A stretch of 64,000 bases of DNA from Methylobacterium sp. PvR107 (GCF_017833295.1 NZ_JAFIBW010000001.1:1178001-1242000), one strand, 5' to 3'; positions 1 to 9,908 are shown, counted from the stretch's first letter. A program made the numbers and translations. The notes: generated by a model not told the origin, from the letters alone.

Positions 1-117
1 CTGAAGCACCTGCTCCGCCGGATTGGCGATGCCCTTCATGACGCTTTCGTTGGCCAGCGCCGGCGCGGCAACAGCCGCGACACCCGCGCCGAGCGCAAGG
101 AGATGTACCGCTCTCAT
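1..117 (-). CDS. xoxF: Lanthanide-dependent methanol dehydrogenase XoxF, 5' end only
   Basis: Only the first 39 codons lie in the window; the gene runs off the left edge. The translation starts MRAVHLLALGAG, has a hydrophobic core and an A-L-A signal-peptidase site near residues 20-22, then continues NESVMKGIANPAEQVLQ. This matches my memory of the XoxF1-type PQQ methanol dehydrogenase start of Methylobacterium. A GGAGGAA ribosome site (121-127) sits 3-5 bases before the ATG. The family is periplasmic, uses PQQ plus a lanthanide, and oxidises methanol or formaldehyde. xoxG and xoxJ would be expected further left, outside the window. Identification rests on a short N-terminus, so it is good but not certain. 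Confidence 0.8.
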   Translation of the reverse strand, partial: MRAVHLLALGAGVAAVAAPALANESVMKGIANPAEQVLQ

Positions 118-243
118 GGGTTCCTCCGACAAGTCTTTGAGTGTTTTCGCGACACATCTAGAGAGTGGCGTCGCTTAGACTCCGACCTGACTGTTTGCGA
201 CAGGGATGGACGCCTCGGTAGCGGGCATAGTGGACTTCGAGGA

Positions 244-304
244 GATCTGCAGATCCCCTAAGCCAGGAACCGCCATCCCTGAGGCGGTCCCCTCGAAACC
301 GAGG
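244..304 (-). promoter_or_regulatory. Stem-loop cluster in the xoxF leader
   Basis: Three consecutive inverted repeats lie between the candidate promoter and xoxF: CCTCG/CGAGG with a 4-base loop (291-304), ACCGCC/GGCGGT with an 8-base loop (269-288), and the perfect 12-base palindrome GATCTGCAGATC (244-255). They would fall in the untranslated leader. A role in RNA-level or protein-mediated control is inference only. Confidence 0.35.
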
Positions 305-313
305 CTTGAACGG

Positions 314-341
314 ACCTTAAGAGATTTTTGAGCGCCGTCAA
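314..341 (-). promoter_or_regulatory. Candidate sigma70-like promoter for xoxF
   Basis: On the minus strand TTGACG (336-341) is followed after 16 bases by TAAGGT (314-319). It would give a leader of roughly 190 bases before the xoxF ATG. The -10 match is modest, so this is a candidate only. Confidence 0.3.
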
Positions 342-829
342 CTCGCTGTTCCACGCTCGCCGGCACTTGGTGAAAGGTTCTTTTCGCATGACAGAAGCAT
401 GGCGAATGTCATCCTCCTGCGAAATGAAATGGTGCGTCGCACAAATAGCCGGCCGTTCTTTCTGCACCGTCTCACGGTGACGTGAGCGATTCCCATGCAG
501 ATCTTGCAGAGAGGTAAGCTTTGCTGAAGCGGCCCATGCACCGTTGGCGGGACTGGCCGGTCATGGGACGTCATTGTGACAAGGGTCGGGATTGCACCGC
601 GATATCGCTTGGCGGTGGTTCGGTGTGGGGCCCGGCTTGCCGGCGGGCTGTGCGCCCAGTCGCCGCATCCCATGCTGAACGAATGTCGGCAGCCTCTAAA
701 TCGTTTGCACGCGACAAATTGCCGAATGATCCCGGACGATGATTCTAGAAAGCGCATGGGTCCGCACTGCCGCGCGCGGCCCGTGCGCCTTCAGACCTTC
801 TCTAAACGGCTTGCGGAGGCGCCCGGAAC

Positions 830-1126
830 TCACAGACCGCCGACGGGTCCCGTGCTCTCGAAGTCCGCGATATCTTCATTGAGGTCGGTCACCGAGATAT
901 TGAGACGCCGTCCGTTCGCGAGACGGAGCTGCGCATCAGGTTCGAGCCAGATTGGCCTCAGGTTGGAATGAGTACCGTGCAGCGTGCCGTAGGCCACGAC
1001 TCCGTCTGCTCGCCGCTCGATCATGACACGGTAGCGGACTCGCACGGGTCCGCACCCTTCAGCTGAAACCAGCCCACGGCCGACCAGCGTCTTCAGAACT
1101 TCGTTCGGCTCGAACATAGGCGCCAC
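830..1126 (-). CDS. Small hypothetical protein
   Basis: Ninety-eight codons from a GTG at 1126 (an ATG at 1117 is an alternative; neither has a clear ribosome site). The protein is soluble, with no signal peptide or membrane segment. The middle looks like alternating beta strands (residues about 25-80: VRVRYRVMIERRADGVVAYG and LRLANGRRLNISVTDL). The acidic end is EDIADFESTG. I do not recognise the family. It is preceded by a 37-nt palindrome ending within a few bases of the start codon, and follows rnd on the same strand with about 115 bases between them. Confidence 0.5.
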   Translation of the reverse strand: MAPMFEPNEVLKTLVGRGLVSAEGCGPVRVRYRVMIERRADGVVAYGTLHGTHSNLRPIWLEPDAQLRLANGRRLNISVTDLNEDIADFESTGPVGGL

Positions 1127-1133
1127 GCTGGGG

Positions 1134-1170
1134 CGGGACTAAGCGGCAATCCCATTGCCATTTAGTCCCG
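1134..1170. repeat. 37-nt near-perfect palindrome
   Basis: The outer arms CGGGACTAA (1134-1142) and TTAGTCCCG (1162-1170) are exact inverted copies. The inner arms GGCAAT (1145-1150) and ATTGCC (1154-1159) are also exact, with a 3-base loop. Only the two-base spacers (GC and AT) do not pair. There is no T-run, so it is not a standard terminator of rnd. Its place just before the small gene's start codon suggests an operator or an RNA hairpin at the ribosome site. Confidence 0.7.
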
Positions 1171-1242
1171 GTCCGCAGGCAAGTCACGCTTGCAGGCTCG
1201 TGGCGCTGTATTGCCGGAAGGGTACTGTCAGGCGGCGGTCGC

Positions 1243-2415
1243 TCAGACCTGACCGGGCGCCGACGGCTCAAGGTCGCGAACGACGATACGGCCCGCCTCA
1301 ACGGAAAGCGCCAACCGCCCCTGCTTCAAGGCCAAGGCCTTGTCCCCGAACAGGCTCCGGCGCCAGCCCTGAAGAGCGGGAACGTCGGCCGCATCGTCGT
1401 CGGCAATGGCCTCCAGATCGTCGACCGTGCCGATGATCTTGGGCGCGACGCCTTCGGCCTCGCAGACCGCCTTCAGCAACACCTTGAGAAGTTCCACGAT
1501 CGCGCCGTTGCCGCCGCTCCGGCGCACGCGCTCCGGCAGACGGATGTCGCTCGTGTCGCGCGACAGGCCGCGCTCAACGGCCGCGACGATGTCGGCCCCC
1601 GTGCGCGAGCGCTCGAAGCCCGCCGGAATCGTTCGCAGCCGGGCCAGGGCCTCCGCGTTTCGCGGCGCTGCAGAAGCGACGTCGATAACGGCTTCATCTT
1701 TCAGGATCCGTCCGCGCGGCACATTGCGAGCCTGGGCCTCGCTCTCGCGCCAGGCGGCAACCTCCATCAGCACCGCGATCTCGCGAGGCTTTCTCATCCG
1801 GCCTGCCAAGCGCCGCCAGGCTTGCACCGGATCGGCCCGGTAAGTCTCGGGCGAGGTGAGCACGGCCATTTCCTCATCGAGCCATACGCCGCGATCCGTG
1901 CGCAGCAGCTCGGCGACGAGGACCTCGTAGACCTTAACCAGATGGGTGACGTCCGACAGCGCATAGGTGAGCTGCGCGTCGGAAAGCGGCCGCCGCGACC
2001 AGTCCGTGAAGCGGGACGATTTGTCGATCTTGGCCTTGGCCACGTCGTTGACGAGTTGCTCGTAAGAGACGGAATCGCCGTAGCCGCACACCATCGCGGC
2101 GACCTGCGTATCAAAGAACGGATGCGGCAGAAGTCCGCCGATCAGCCAGATGATCTCGAGGTCCTGGCGCGCTGAATGGAAAACCTTCACGACGCGCTCG
2201 TCGGCCATCAGGCCGATGAACGGCTGCAAGTCGATCCCGGGTGCCAGCGGGTCGATCAGAACTCCGCTGCCGTCCGGAGCCGCCATCTGGATGAGGCAGA
2301 GCTTCGGGTAATACGTCGTCTCACGCATGAACTCCGTGTCGACGGTTACGAAGGGCTGCTCGGCCAGCTGGGTGCAGATTTCGCGCAGCGTGTCGGTTGT
2401 GGTGATCAGGTCCAT
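1243..2415 (-). CDS. rnd: Ribonuclease D
   Basis: A 3'-5' exoribonuclease for tRNA 3'-end maturation, 390 aa from the ATG at 2415 (an upstream in-frame ATG at 2484 would add 23 unlikely residues). The N-terminal DEDD exonuclease domain shows VDTEFMRE (Asp26, Glu28), then [23 protein letters not shown] and the [13 protein letters not shown] segment, all typical of RNase D. The C-terminal half contains HRDC-like helical regions, starting near the [10 protein letters not shown] segment. The length is normal for the family. It is transcribed alone or with the small gene downstream. Confidence 0.95.
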   Translation of the reverse strand: MDLITTTDTLREICTQLAEQPFVTVDTEFMRETTYYPKLCLIQMAAPDGSGVLIDPLAPGIDLQPFIGLMADERVVKVFHSARQDLEIIWLIGGLLPHPFFDTQVAAMVCGYGDSVSYEQLVNDVAKAKIDKSSRFTDWSRRPLSDAQLTYALSDVTHLVKVYEVLVAELLRTDRGVWLDEEMAVLTSPETYRADPVQAWRRLAGRMRKPREIAVLMEVAAWRESEAQARNVPRGRILKDEAVIDVASAAPRNAEALARLRTIPAGFERSRTGADIVAAVERGLSRDTSDIRLPERVRRSGGNGAIVELLKVLLKAVCEAEGVAPKIIGTVDDLEAIADDDAADVPALQGWRRSLFGDKALALKQGRLALSVEAGRIVVRDLEPSAPGQV

Positions 2416-2490
2416 AGGCTGGCTATACGCAACCGACGCGTCCCTGGGGAGGGATCCGCGCGCAGGTCCCCATCTTTCCGACATCGGGTG

Positions 2491-2901
2491 TCACGGGGCC
2501 GGTCCTGACAAGAGGGCCCGACGGCCCGCCCGGGATTGCCGCCGAATGCGCCGTGCGTCGGCGCGGCGTTGCGCCTCGGCGCGCCCAAGGAGCCGGTCGA
2601 GGATGCCGGCCTCGATGCGCTCGCCCGTCGCACCGTCCGTGAGGCGGCGGATCCGGTCGACACGGAATCCGCGGTAGCCACCCCGTCGAGCGTCGATGCC
2701 CCCGAGGAGGGTCCGCCCCGGCCCGAGCTTCAACTCGCGGGCGTTCAGCGACCGGCTGCTCCACGCACCGGTCGCATCTTCGTAGACGAGGTCGAAACGG
2801 CCATCGAGCGGCAGCGTCCGCCACACGCTCGGTGCGGCCTCGAACGCCCCGTCGTGTCGACCCTCCGGGTGGGAAAAAGCGTTGTGATTCATGCACATCA
2901 T
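2491..2901 (-). CDS. Small WYL-like domain protein
   Basis: About 136 aa, starting in a cluster of ATGs (2901, 2898, 2892); no start has a good ribosome site. Residues about 25-100 resemble a stand-alone WYL domain: a strand LDGRFDLVYEDATG, then SLNARELKLGPGRTLLGGID, then YRGFRVDRIRRL, the usual place of the ligand-binding arginines. There is no helix-turn-helix in front, unlike typical WYL transcription factors. The C-terminus is a basic Arg/Ala tail. It is divergent from aspS and lies upstream of rnd on the same strand. The WYL assignment is by pattern only. Confidence 0.55.
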   Translation of the reverse strand: MMCMNHNAFSHPEGRHDGAFEAAPSVWRTLPLDGRFDLVYEDATGAWSSRSLNARELKLGPGRTLLGGIDARRGGYRGFRVDRIRRLTDGATGERIEAGILDRLLGRAEAQRRADARRIRRQSRAGRRALLSGPAP

Positions 2902-3003
2902 ATGGGAATGCGCAGCTCTTCCCGGTAGGCCCGGCGCGGAGCGCGGCGCCGGTCCCGTGGCCATTGCGGGCGCCCCGCGCTTGACTTGGGTGGCCTCGCG
3001 TGA

Positions 3004-4881
<1,878 letters not shown>

Positions 4882-4902
4882 GGCGGCGCGACCCGCCGCC
4901 CG

Positions 4903-5775
4903 GTGCCGAGTCTCGTCGCGATCGTTGTCGCGCATGACAGCGCCGACGTGCTGCCCGGCTGCCTCGCGGCGCTCGCCGGCCAGCACGTCCCGGCGATCGT
5001 GATCGACAATGCCAGCCGGGACACCTCCGCCTCCGTCGCGGAGGCCGCTGGCGCGCAGGTGATCCGCAACGCCCGCAATGAAGGCTATGGCCGCGCCAAC
5101 AACCGGGGCGTCCGCGCGGCCGTCACGGCGGAGCACGTCCTGATCGTCAACCCGGACGTGGTGTTGCGCCCGGGCGCCGTGGATGCCCTGCTGAATGCGG
5201 CCCGGTCCTGGCCGGATGCCGGGCTGCTGGCCCCGCGCCTCGTCGAACCTGACGGGCGCTACTTCTTTCAAGCGCGCTCGCTGCTCGCGCCCTATCTGAC
5301 CAACCCGACCGGCCGGCTCGCACTGCCGCAGGGCGATGCCTGCGCGCCGTTCCTGTCCGGGGCCTGCCTGATGATGCCGCGCGCGCTCTTCCTGGACCTC
5401 GGCGGCTTCGACGAGAACATCTTCCTGTTCTACGAGGATGACGATCTGTGCCGCCGCGTCGCCGATGCCGGCCGCGCGCTGATCCATGTCCACGGCGCCG
5501 AGGCGCTTCACGGCCGTGGCCGCTCGTCTACCCCCGAGCCGGGACGCGTGTTCCGCACCCGCTGGCATCAGGCTTGGTCGCGCGCCTATGTCAGCCGCAA
5601 ATATGGCCTGCCCGATCCGAGCCGCACGGGACTGATGACCAATTTGCCCAAGGCGCTTCTATCGGCGCTCGTCCTGCGCCGGGCCGGGCTTGAGCGCTAC
5701 GGCGGCTCCGCCGCTGGCGCCCTCGCCTTCCTGCGGGGCCGGACCGCGCTGGCCCGCGAAGGCCTGGTCCGATGA
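4903..5775 (+). CDS. Family 2 glycosyltransferase, rhamnosyltransferase-like
   Basis: Starts with GTG at 4903, 290 aa. The N-terminus has the GT-A nucleotide-sugar fold: SLVAIVVAHDSADVLPGCLA, then IVIDNASRDTS, then RNEGYGRANNRGV, and the metal-binding NPDVVLRPGAV near residue 80. FLSGACLMMPRALF and GGFDENIFLFYEDDDLCRR are the usual acceptor-side motifs of rhamnosyltransferase-like GT2 enzymes. It overlaps the acyltransferase gene by four bases (ATGA), so the two probably decorate a surface polysaccharide or glycolipid together. The acceptor cannot be told from sequence. Confidence 0.88.
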   Translation: MPSLVAIVVAHDSADVLPGCLAALAGQHVPAIVIDNASRDTSASVAEAAGAQVIRNARNEGYGRANNRGVRAAVTAEHVLIVNPDVVLRPGAVDALLNAARSWPDAGLLAPRLVEPDGRYFFQARSLLAPYLTNPTGRLALPQGDACAPFLSGACLMMPRALFLDLGGFDENIFLFYEDDDLCRRVADAGRALIHVHGAEALHGRGRSSTPEPGRVFRTRWHQAWSRAYVSRKYGLPDPSRTGLMTNLPKALLSALVLRRAGLERYGGSAAGALAFLRGRTALAREGLVR

Positions 5776-6848
5776 GCGTCCCGACGATCGCGGCCGCGCT
5801 GGACGGGCGGCGCAACGGCTTCACCGGCCTGCGGCTGGCCCTTGCTGTCGCCGTGGTGGTGTCGCACGCCTTCAGCGTCGCCACCGGCGCCGCCGGGGAC
5901 GAGCCCCTGGCTCGGCTGACCGGCTACACGCTGGGCGAGCATGCGGTGAACGGCTTCTTCGCCGTGTCGGGCTTCCTCGTGACCATGAGCTGCGACCGGC
6001 GCGGGATCCGGGACTATGCGCTGGCCCGGAGCTTACGAATCCTGCCCGGGCTGGTGGCCGCGACCCTGGTCGTGTCCCTGGGCCTCGGCGCGGCGATGAC
6101 CCGCCTGCCCGTCTCCGACTATTGGCGCGAGCCGGGCTTGTGGTCGTTCATCCGCGGGACGCTGACGACCTTCAAGAGCAACGCCGCCCTCCCCGGCGTG
6201 TTCGAGGCCAACCCGTACCGGGCGCCCCTCGGCACGGTCTGGACGCTGAAATACGAGGTGCTGTGCTATCTCGGCGTCCTCGCCGCCGCCCTGTGCGGGC
6301 TGCTGAGGCGGCGCTGGTCGGCCCTGGCGATCGTCGCGGGGCTGGCGCTGGCGCTCTCCATCCTGACCGGCCTGCGGGGTGCCGACCTGCCCAAGGGCAC
6401 CGAGACCGCTTTGCGCCTGCCCCTGATCTTTGCGGCCGGTGCCTGCCTCTATCTCTGGCGCGAGCGCCTGCGGATCTCGACGGCCGCCCTCGCTTGCCTC
6501 GCCTTCGGAGCCTTCGCCCTGGCACGGACGCCGGCCTATCCGGCCCTGCTGTTCCTCGCGGAGGCCTACGGCGTGGTCTGGCTCGCCCTCGGCCCATTGG
6601 CGCGCGGGCTGTTCGATCCGCCCGCGGACCTGTCCTACGGGATCTATCTCTACGGCTGGCCGATCCAGCAGGCCCTGCACGCCCGGTGGCCGGAGATGTC
6701 CGGTCCCGCGTTGCTGGCCCCGGCCTTGGCCGCGACGCTGCCGGTGGCGGCCCTGTCCTGGTACGGGATCGAGCGGCCGGCATTGGCGCTGAAGGCGCGG
6801 GCGCTCGGGCGCCGACGCCTCGGCACGATCGAGCCGGCGGGGCCGTGA
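5772..6848 (+). CDS. Acyltransferase 3 family membrane protein
   Basis: An OafA/ExoZ-like O-acyltransferase of 358 aa. It opens with the family signature R-N-x-F-T-G-L-R-L-A-L (residues 14-24) and VVSHAFSV with the family's conserved His near residue 32. About ten hydrophobic segments follow, as expected for a multi-pass inner-membrane enzyme. WTLKYEVLCYL and LSYGIYLYGWPIQQ are typical family segments. It is translationally coupled to the glycosyltransferase before it and overlaps the small gene after it (GTGA), suggesting a three-gene operon for glycan modification. Confidence 0.88.
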   Translation: MSVPTIAAALDGRRNGFTGLRLALAVAVVVSHAFSVATGAAGDEPLARLTGYTLGEHAVNGFFAVSGFLVTMSCDRRGIRDYALARSLRILPGLVAATLVVSLGLGAAMTRLPVSDYWREPGLWSFIRGTLTTFKSNAALPGVFEANPYRAPLGTVWTLKYEVLCYLGVLAAALCGLLRRRWSALAIVAGLALALSILTGLRGADLPKGTETALRLPLIFAAGACLYLWRERLRISTAALACLAFGAFALARTPAYPALLFLAEAYGVVWLALGPLARGLFDPPADLSYGIYLYGWPIQQALHARWPEMSGPALLAPALAATLPVAALSWYGIERPALALKARALGRRRLGTIEPAGP

Positions 6849-7177
6849 GCGATCAGGATCGGGCACTCCCGCCCGCCGCAGCCTTGGCGCTGGCGGCGAG
6901 GCTGCTGGAAGCGCAGGGCTTCATGATCGTCGCGCGGAACGAGCGGGGCGACAGTCTCTATCTCGCGCTCCCGGGCCAGGACGCGACTCTTCGCCTGTCC
7001 AGCCATGCCCGCCGTCCCCGGCAGCGACGGACCCATCCCGAGGTCGTGACCAGCCTCGTCGTTGCAACGCCGAAGCGGCCCCGTCAGCTTGAGACGCTGA
7101 TCGCGGCGGCTAAACGGGATTACGCGGCTCGCGCGACCAGGGGCCATGTTCGGGAAGGGCGGCCATTCTCAAAATAG
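6845..7177 (+). CDS. Hypothetical protein of the glycosyltransferase operon
   Basis: A 110-aa protein starting with GTG inside the stop of the acyltransferase gene (GTGA overlap). It reads VSDQDRALPPAAALALAARLL, then GFMIVARNERGDSLYLALPG and a basic C-terminus. The DSLYLALPGQDATLRLSSHA stretch looks like beta strands of a small globular domain. There is no signal peptide or membrane segment. I do not recognise the family. Its reality is supported by the coupled start and by continuous high-GC codon usage up to the stop. Confidence 0.55.
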   Translation: MSDQDRALPPAAALALAARLLEAQGFMIVARNERGDSLYLALPGQDATLRLSSHARRPRQRRTHPEVVTSLVVATPKRPRQLETLIAAAKRDYAARATRGHVREGRPFSK

Positions 7178-7238
7178 GAATACATAGACATAACTTGCGC
7201 GAAGGAATAGGTTTTTTGTCCAAGCGGGGGCAAGGCCG

Positions 7239-7409
7239 ATGTCGCGACTCACAAATGATCGTCACGCCCGGGAGGTTGCCGCGCTTCGCGCAGAACTCGC
7301 TGGCCTCGCTGTCGAAGTTAAGCTGATCCGGCTCGATCGCGTTTTGAGCCGCAAGTACCGACCCGACCAGCCGCGCGCGCCGGCCGGCCAGTCCGACGGC
7401 GGCCGCTAG
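7239..7409 (+). pseudogene. 5' fragment of the nuclease-toxin gene, ended by an in-frame TAG
   Basis: ATG at 7239 with a GGGGG-type ribosome site opens a 56-codon frame: a coiled-coil-like start (REVAALRAELAGLAVEVKLI), then RKYRPDQPRAPAGQSDGGR and TAG at 7407-7409. The PDQPR-x-PAG-xxx-GG-x-W motif is one I recognise from alphaproteobacterial phage-type and toxin-like proteins; here the Trp codon (TGG) is replaced by TAG. The frame is the same as that of the gene starting at 7464 (225 bases on), with no other stop between. It is therefore most likely the N-terminus of one gene of about 348 codons, now interrupted. Confidence 0.55.
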
Positions 7410-7463
7410 GTCTCGGAGGGCACAGACGGCGGCTCCGAGGCTCAATCGCAAACGGAGGACGCA

Positions 7464-8285
7464 GTGCTCGAAGATGGATCGCGGGTTCTCTCGATCCGGA
7501 TCCGAGCCAAACCGCACACGGACTGGGACGAGCAGCACACGGTCACCGGACCGGACGGGACACGCACTGTCTTCGAGACCTCAGGTCTTACTCAGACGAT
7601 CCGCGATGGCGACAGCGGCGAGATCCTGGCTCGCAGCATCCTCACCCAGGATGGGGCCGAGCCGGAGGCCTTCGTCCAACTGGCCCGAAGCCAACCGCGC
7701 GCCTCCGACGAGTTGGCCCGGCGATTCGCGAGAACGCTCGAGGCCGCGGGATCGCTCTTCTCGGTTCTGTCCGGTCGGAATACCAGCGATCGAAAGGCTA
7801 TCTTCGCCGCTCCGGCGAGCGAGTATATCCCGGGGGATGCTTACAACGATCGAGCCATGTGGGTTGGGGCAGTAGGGCAGACCGAGTTGGACCAGTTGTG
7901 TCCTCGCAACAGGGAGGTGCAGGCTATAGCGGATGCGGTCGCTGCAGGTGTCAAAGCGTCTGGCAATTACTTCGGTGCCCAGGATTTCGGCAACAAAGTG
8001 CATGCTGGTATTGCGGGCGTCATAAATGCCACGAAAGACCCGAATCTTGTCGCCGAGACATCTTTTGATGCTACGACTGGTACGGATGCGAAATATGGCG
8101 CGCGAGGATCGATCCGGCTTGATGTGCTTGAGCGTTCGCAGCCATCTACTGTCTGTGTCTATGATCATAAGACAGGAGGTGCATATCTCAGAGGACCGCG
8201 GTCAGTCGATATCGCCACTGTTGTGCAAAGACGTTATCCAGGTACACTGCGTTATATTCTGATTCAGATCAAGCCCATGACATGA
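7464..8285 (+). CDS. Putative polymorphic-toxin-like nuclease (PD-(D/E)XK / RecB-like fold)
   Basis: Starts at GTG 7464 behind a good GGAGG site, 273 aa. Residues 1-110 are an unrecognised N-terminal part. The C-terminal part (about 165-270) shows FGNKVHAGI (His180), AETSF (Glu198), SIRLDVLE (Asp220) and VCVYDHKTG (Asp234, Lys236). The order G..H, D, D-x-K-T-G is the signature of RecB/Cas4-like PD-(D/E)XK nucleases. The stop overlaps the start of the next gene (ATGA), an arrangement common for toxin and immunity genes. Codons are less GC-biased towards the 3' end, suggesting acquisition. The toxin role is inference; the fold is moderately supported. Confidence 0.6.
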   Translation: MLEDGSRVLSIRIRAKPHTDWDEQHTVTGPDGTRTVFETSGLTQTIRDGDSGEILARSILTQDGAEPEAFVQLARSQPRASDELARRFARTLEAAGSLFSVLSGRNTSDRKAIFAAPASEYIPGDAYNDRAMWVGAVGQTELDQLCPRNREVQAIADAVAAGVKASGNYFGAQDFGNKVHAGIAGVINATKDPNLVAETSFDATTGTDAKYGARGSIRLDVLERSQPSTVCVYDHKTGGAYLRGPRSVDIATVVQRRYPGTLRYILIQIKPMT

Positions 8286-8965
8286 CCAGCAATCGTCAAG
8301 TTCGGCCGATCTTTGAAGCTCTGAAAAAAGCGCATCCGCACCTAACGCAGATGGGTGATCGTTTTTTAGTTGTTAAACCTGTTCATCATATCGCGCATGG
8401 CATATTTATCGAGAGAACGTCTGATCCTGATTGTTGCTCACTGAGATTGGTTATGGCGGCGTTGTATTTTGCAGGTTTGGATGGTAATGTTTCCATTGGA
8501 ACGTACTTTGAGCGTTTAGATAGGCCTCCAGCATCGGCGGAAAAGCTCTGGCACTGGTCTGACCCCACGATGGTATCGGAAGCCATCGCAGTCTTAAATT
8601 CCGTAGCGCTTCCGAAACTGGCACTCTATGGAACGCCGGAAGGCTACGCGACACTGCCGCCGAGGCCACATTGGGTCCACGACGAGCCGCACGAGGACCG
8701 CATGATCGTTTACATCGCAGCCGGCAACCTAAACGCCGCGCGAGCGATCTGGCACGAACGACAAGCGTGGCACATCGGCAAGTCGTTTCCTCCAGGATCG
8801 CGCCCGCATCGTTGGCAGACGCAGCTTGCTGCCGTGGGGGAACCCCTCATGGCCGGTGACCGCCCGGCGCTGGCGAAGATCCTGCACGATTGGGAGGCCG
8901 CCAACGTCCGCGGAACGGAGCTGGAGCCCTACTGGGAGCCCACGCCGTTCCCGCTGGAGCGATGA
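8282..8965 (+). CDS. Probable immunity protein partner of the nuclease-like protein
   Basis: A 227-aa soluble protein, coupled to the nuclease gene by an ATGA overlap. There is no signal peptide, membrane segment or enzyme motif that I recognise. The first 430 bases (8282-8710) are visibly richer in A and T than the surrounding genome (codons such as TTT, GTT, AAA, TTA), while the end returns to the genomic norm. That mosaic suggests recent horizontal transfer. The role as immunity is inferred only from position and from the neighbouring nuclease motif; a DNA-processing or regulatory role is possible. Confidence 0.5.
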   Translation: MTSNRQVRPIFEALKKAHPHLTQMGDRFLVVKPVHHIAHGIFIERTSDPDCCSLRLVMAALYFAGLDGNVSIGTYFERLDRPPASAEKLWHWSDPTMVSEAIAVLNSVALPKLALYGTPEGYATLPPRPHWVHDEPHEDRMIVYIAAGNLNAARAIWHERQAWHIGKSFPPGSRPHRWQTQLAAVGEPLMAGDRPALAKILHDWEAANVRGTELEPYWEPTPFPLER

Positions 8966-8978
8966 GCCCGACAGGATC

Positions 8979-9233
8979 TCACTCGTCGTCCGCCGCATCG
9001 CGCAAGTAGGGCTCCACCGGGCCCTTCAGCTTCACCGTCATCGGGTTGCCGGCGCGGTCGAGGGTCTTGCCGGCGGAGAGGCGCACCCAGCCCTCGCTGA
9101 CGCAGTACTCTTCGACGTTGGTCTTCTCCACGCCCTTGAAGCGGATGCCGACGCCGCGCTCCAGAAGGGCCGCGTCGTAATAGGGGCTTTCCGGGTTGAC
9201 CGAGAGGCGGTCGGGCAGTGCGGGGTCGGACAT
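8979..9233 (-). CDS. DUF3297 family protein
   Basis: An 84-aa protein, MSDPALPDRLSVNPESPYYD, followed by RGVGIRFKGVEKTNVEEYC and TLDRAGNPMTVKLKGPVEP. I recognise this as the DUF3297 family, small cytosolic proteins common in proteobacteria with no established function. The length is normal. It is convergent with the accessory gene to its left (13 bases apart) and follows the acetyltransferase on the same strand, 45 bases away. Confidence 0.85.
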   Translation of the reverse strand: MSDPALPDRLSVNPESPYYDAALLERGVGIRFKGVEKTNVEEYCVSEGWVRLSAGKTLDRAGNPMTVKLKGPVEPYLRDAADDE

Positions 9234-9278
9234 GGTCGGGCTCCGGGTTCGGCGTGAGCGGCGAAGATGGGCCGCGGA

Positions 9279-9908
9279 TTACGCAATCCCCCGCGCCGCC
9301 GCAACGGCGCCCGCTGCCGCGATCAGGGCCGCCACGTCGCCGCACTGCAGCAGCGGTACGAGCCGCGTCACCTCCGCGTGCGGCAGGTCCCACCACGCCG
9401 CCGCCAGCAGAGCCTCGACGGTCCCGGCGTCGAACCGATGCCGCACCACGCGCGCCGGGTTGCCCGCCACCACCGCGTAGGCAGGCACGTCGCGGGTCGC
9501 GACGGCGCGCGCCGCCACCACGGCCCCGTGGCCGACCGTTACCCCAGAGAGGATCATGCAGCCGGAGCCGAGCCAGACGTCGTGCCCGATCACGACATCG
9601 CCCCGCGAGGCGTGGAAATCCTCCGGCGCCCGGGCGTCCGGGAACAACCCGCGCATCGCGGCGAACGGATAGGTGGACACCCAGTCCAAGCGGTGATCGC
9701 CGCCGAGCAGGATCTCGACCTTGTCGGCGATGGAACAATAGCGGCCGATCGTCAGCCGCCGGCCGCTCTCCGGGAAACGGACTTTTGGACGCCCATACGA
9801 ATAAGCGCCTATGGAGAAGCCGTAGGTTCTCGCCAGTTTGGCGAGGTGGATCCGCGTCTCGTTGTGCGGGTTGCGCCCCCTGCGCAGCCGGTGCAACAGA
9901 CCGGTCAA
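9279..9908 (-). CDS. Hexapeptide-repeat acetyltransferase (CatB / antibiotic O-acetyltransferase type)
   Basis: About 209 aa. The start is uncertain; I use the TTG at 9908 because no ATG or GTG is suitably placed. The left-handed beta-helix is visible: [42 protein letters not shown] and [33 protein letters not shown]. The [13 protein letters not shown] segment and the final VAGNPAR motif are typical of xenobiotic/virginiamycin-type and capsule O-acetyltransferases, which use acetyl-CoA. The acceptor is unknown. It is divergent from maeB across about 65 bases. Confidence 0.8.
   Translation of the reverse strand: MTGLLHRLRRGRNPHNETRIHLAKLARTYGFSIGAYSYGRPKVRFPESGRRLTIGRYCSIADKVEILLGGDHRLDWVSTYPFAAMRGLFPDARAPEDFHASRGDVVIGHDVWLGSGCMILSGVTVGHGAVVAARAVATRDVPAYAVVAGNPARVVRHRFDAGTVEALLAAAWWDLPHAEVTRLVPLLQCGDVAALIAAAGAVAAARGIA

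Larger units (their letters stand above)
118..829. other. Intergenic region, no convincing gene
   Basis: About 700 bases between xoxF and the next gene. Short open frames exist on both strands but lack ribosome sites, recognisable motifs or sensible composition. The part next to xoxF holds the candidate promoter and stem-loops described separately. In the remainder (about 345-829) I see no further structure I can support. Confidence 0.5.
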
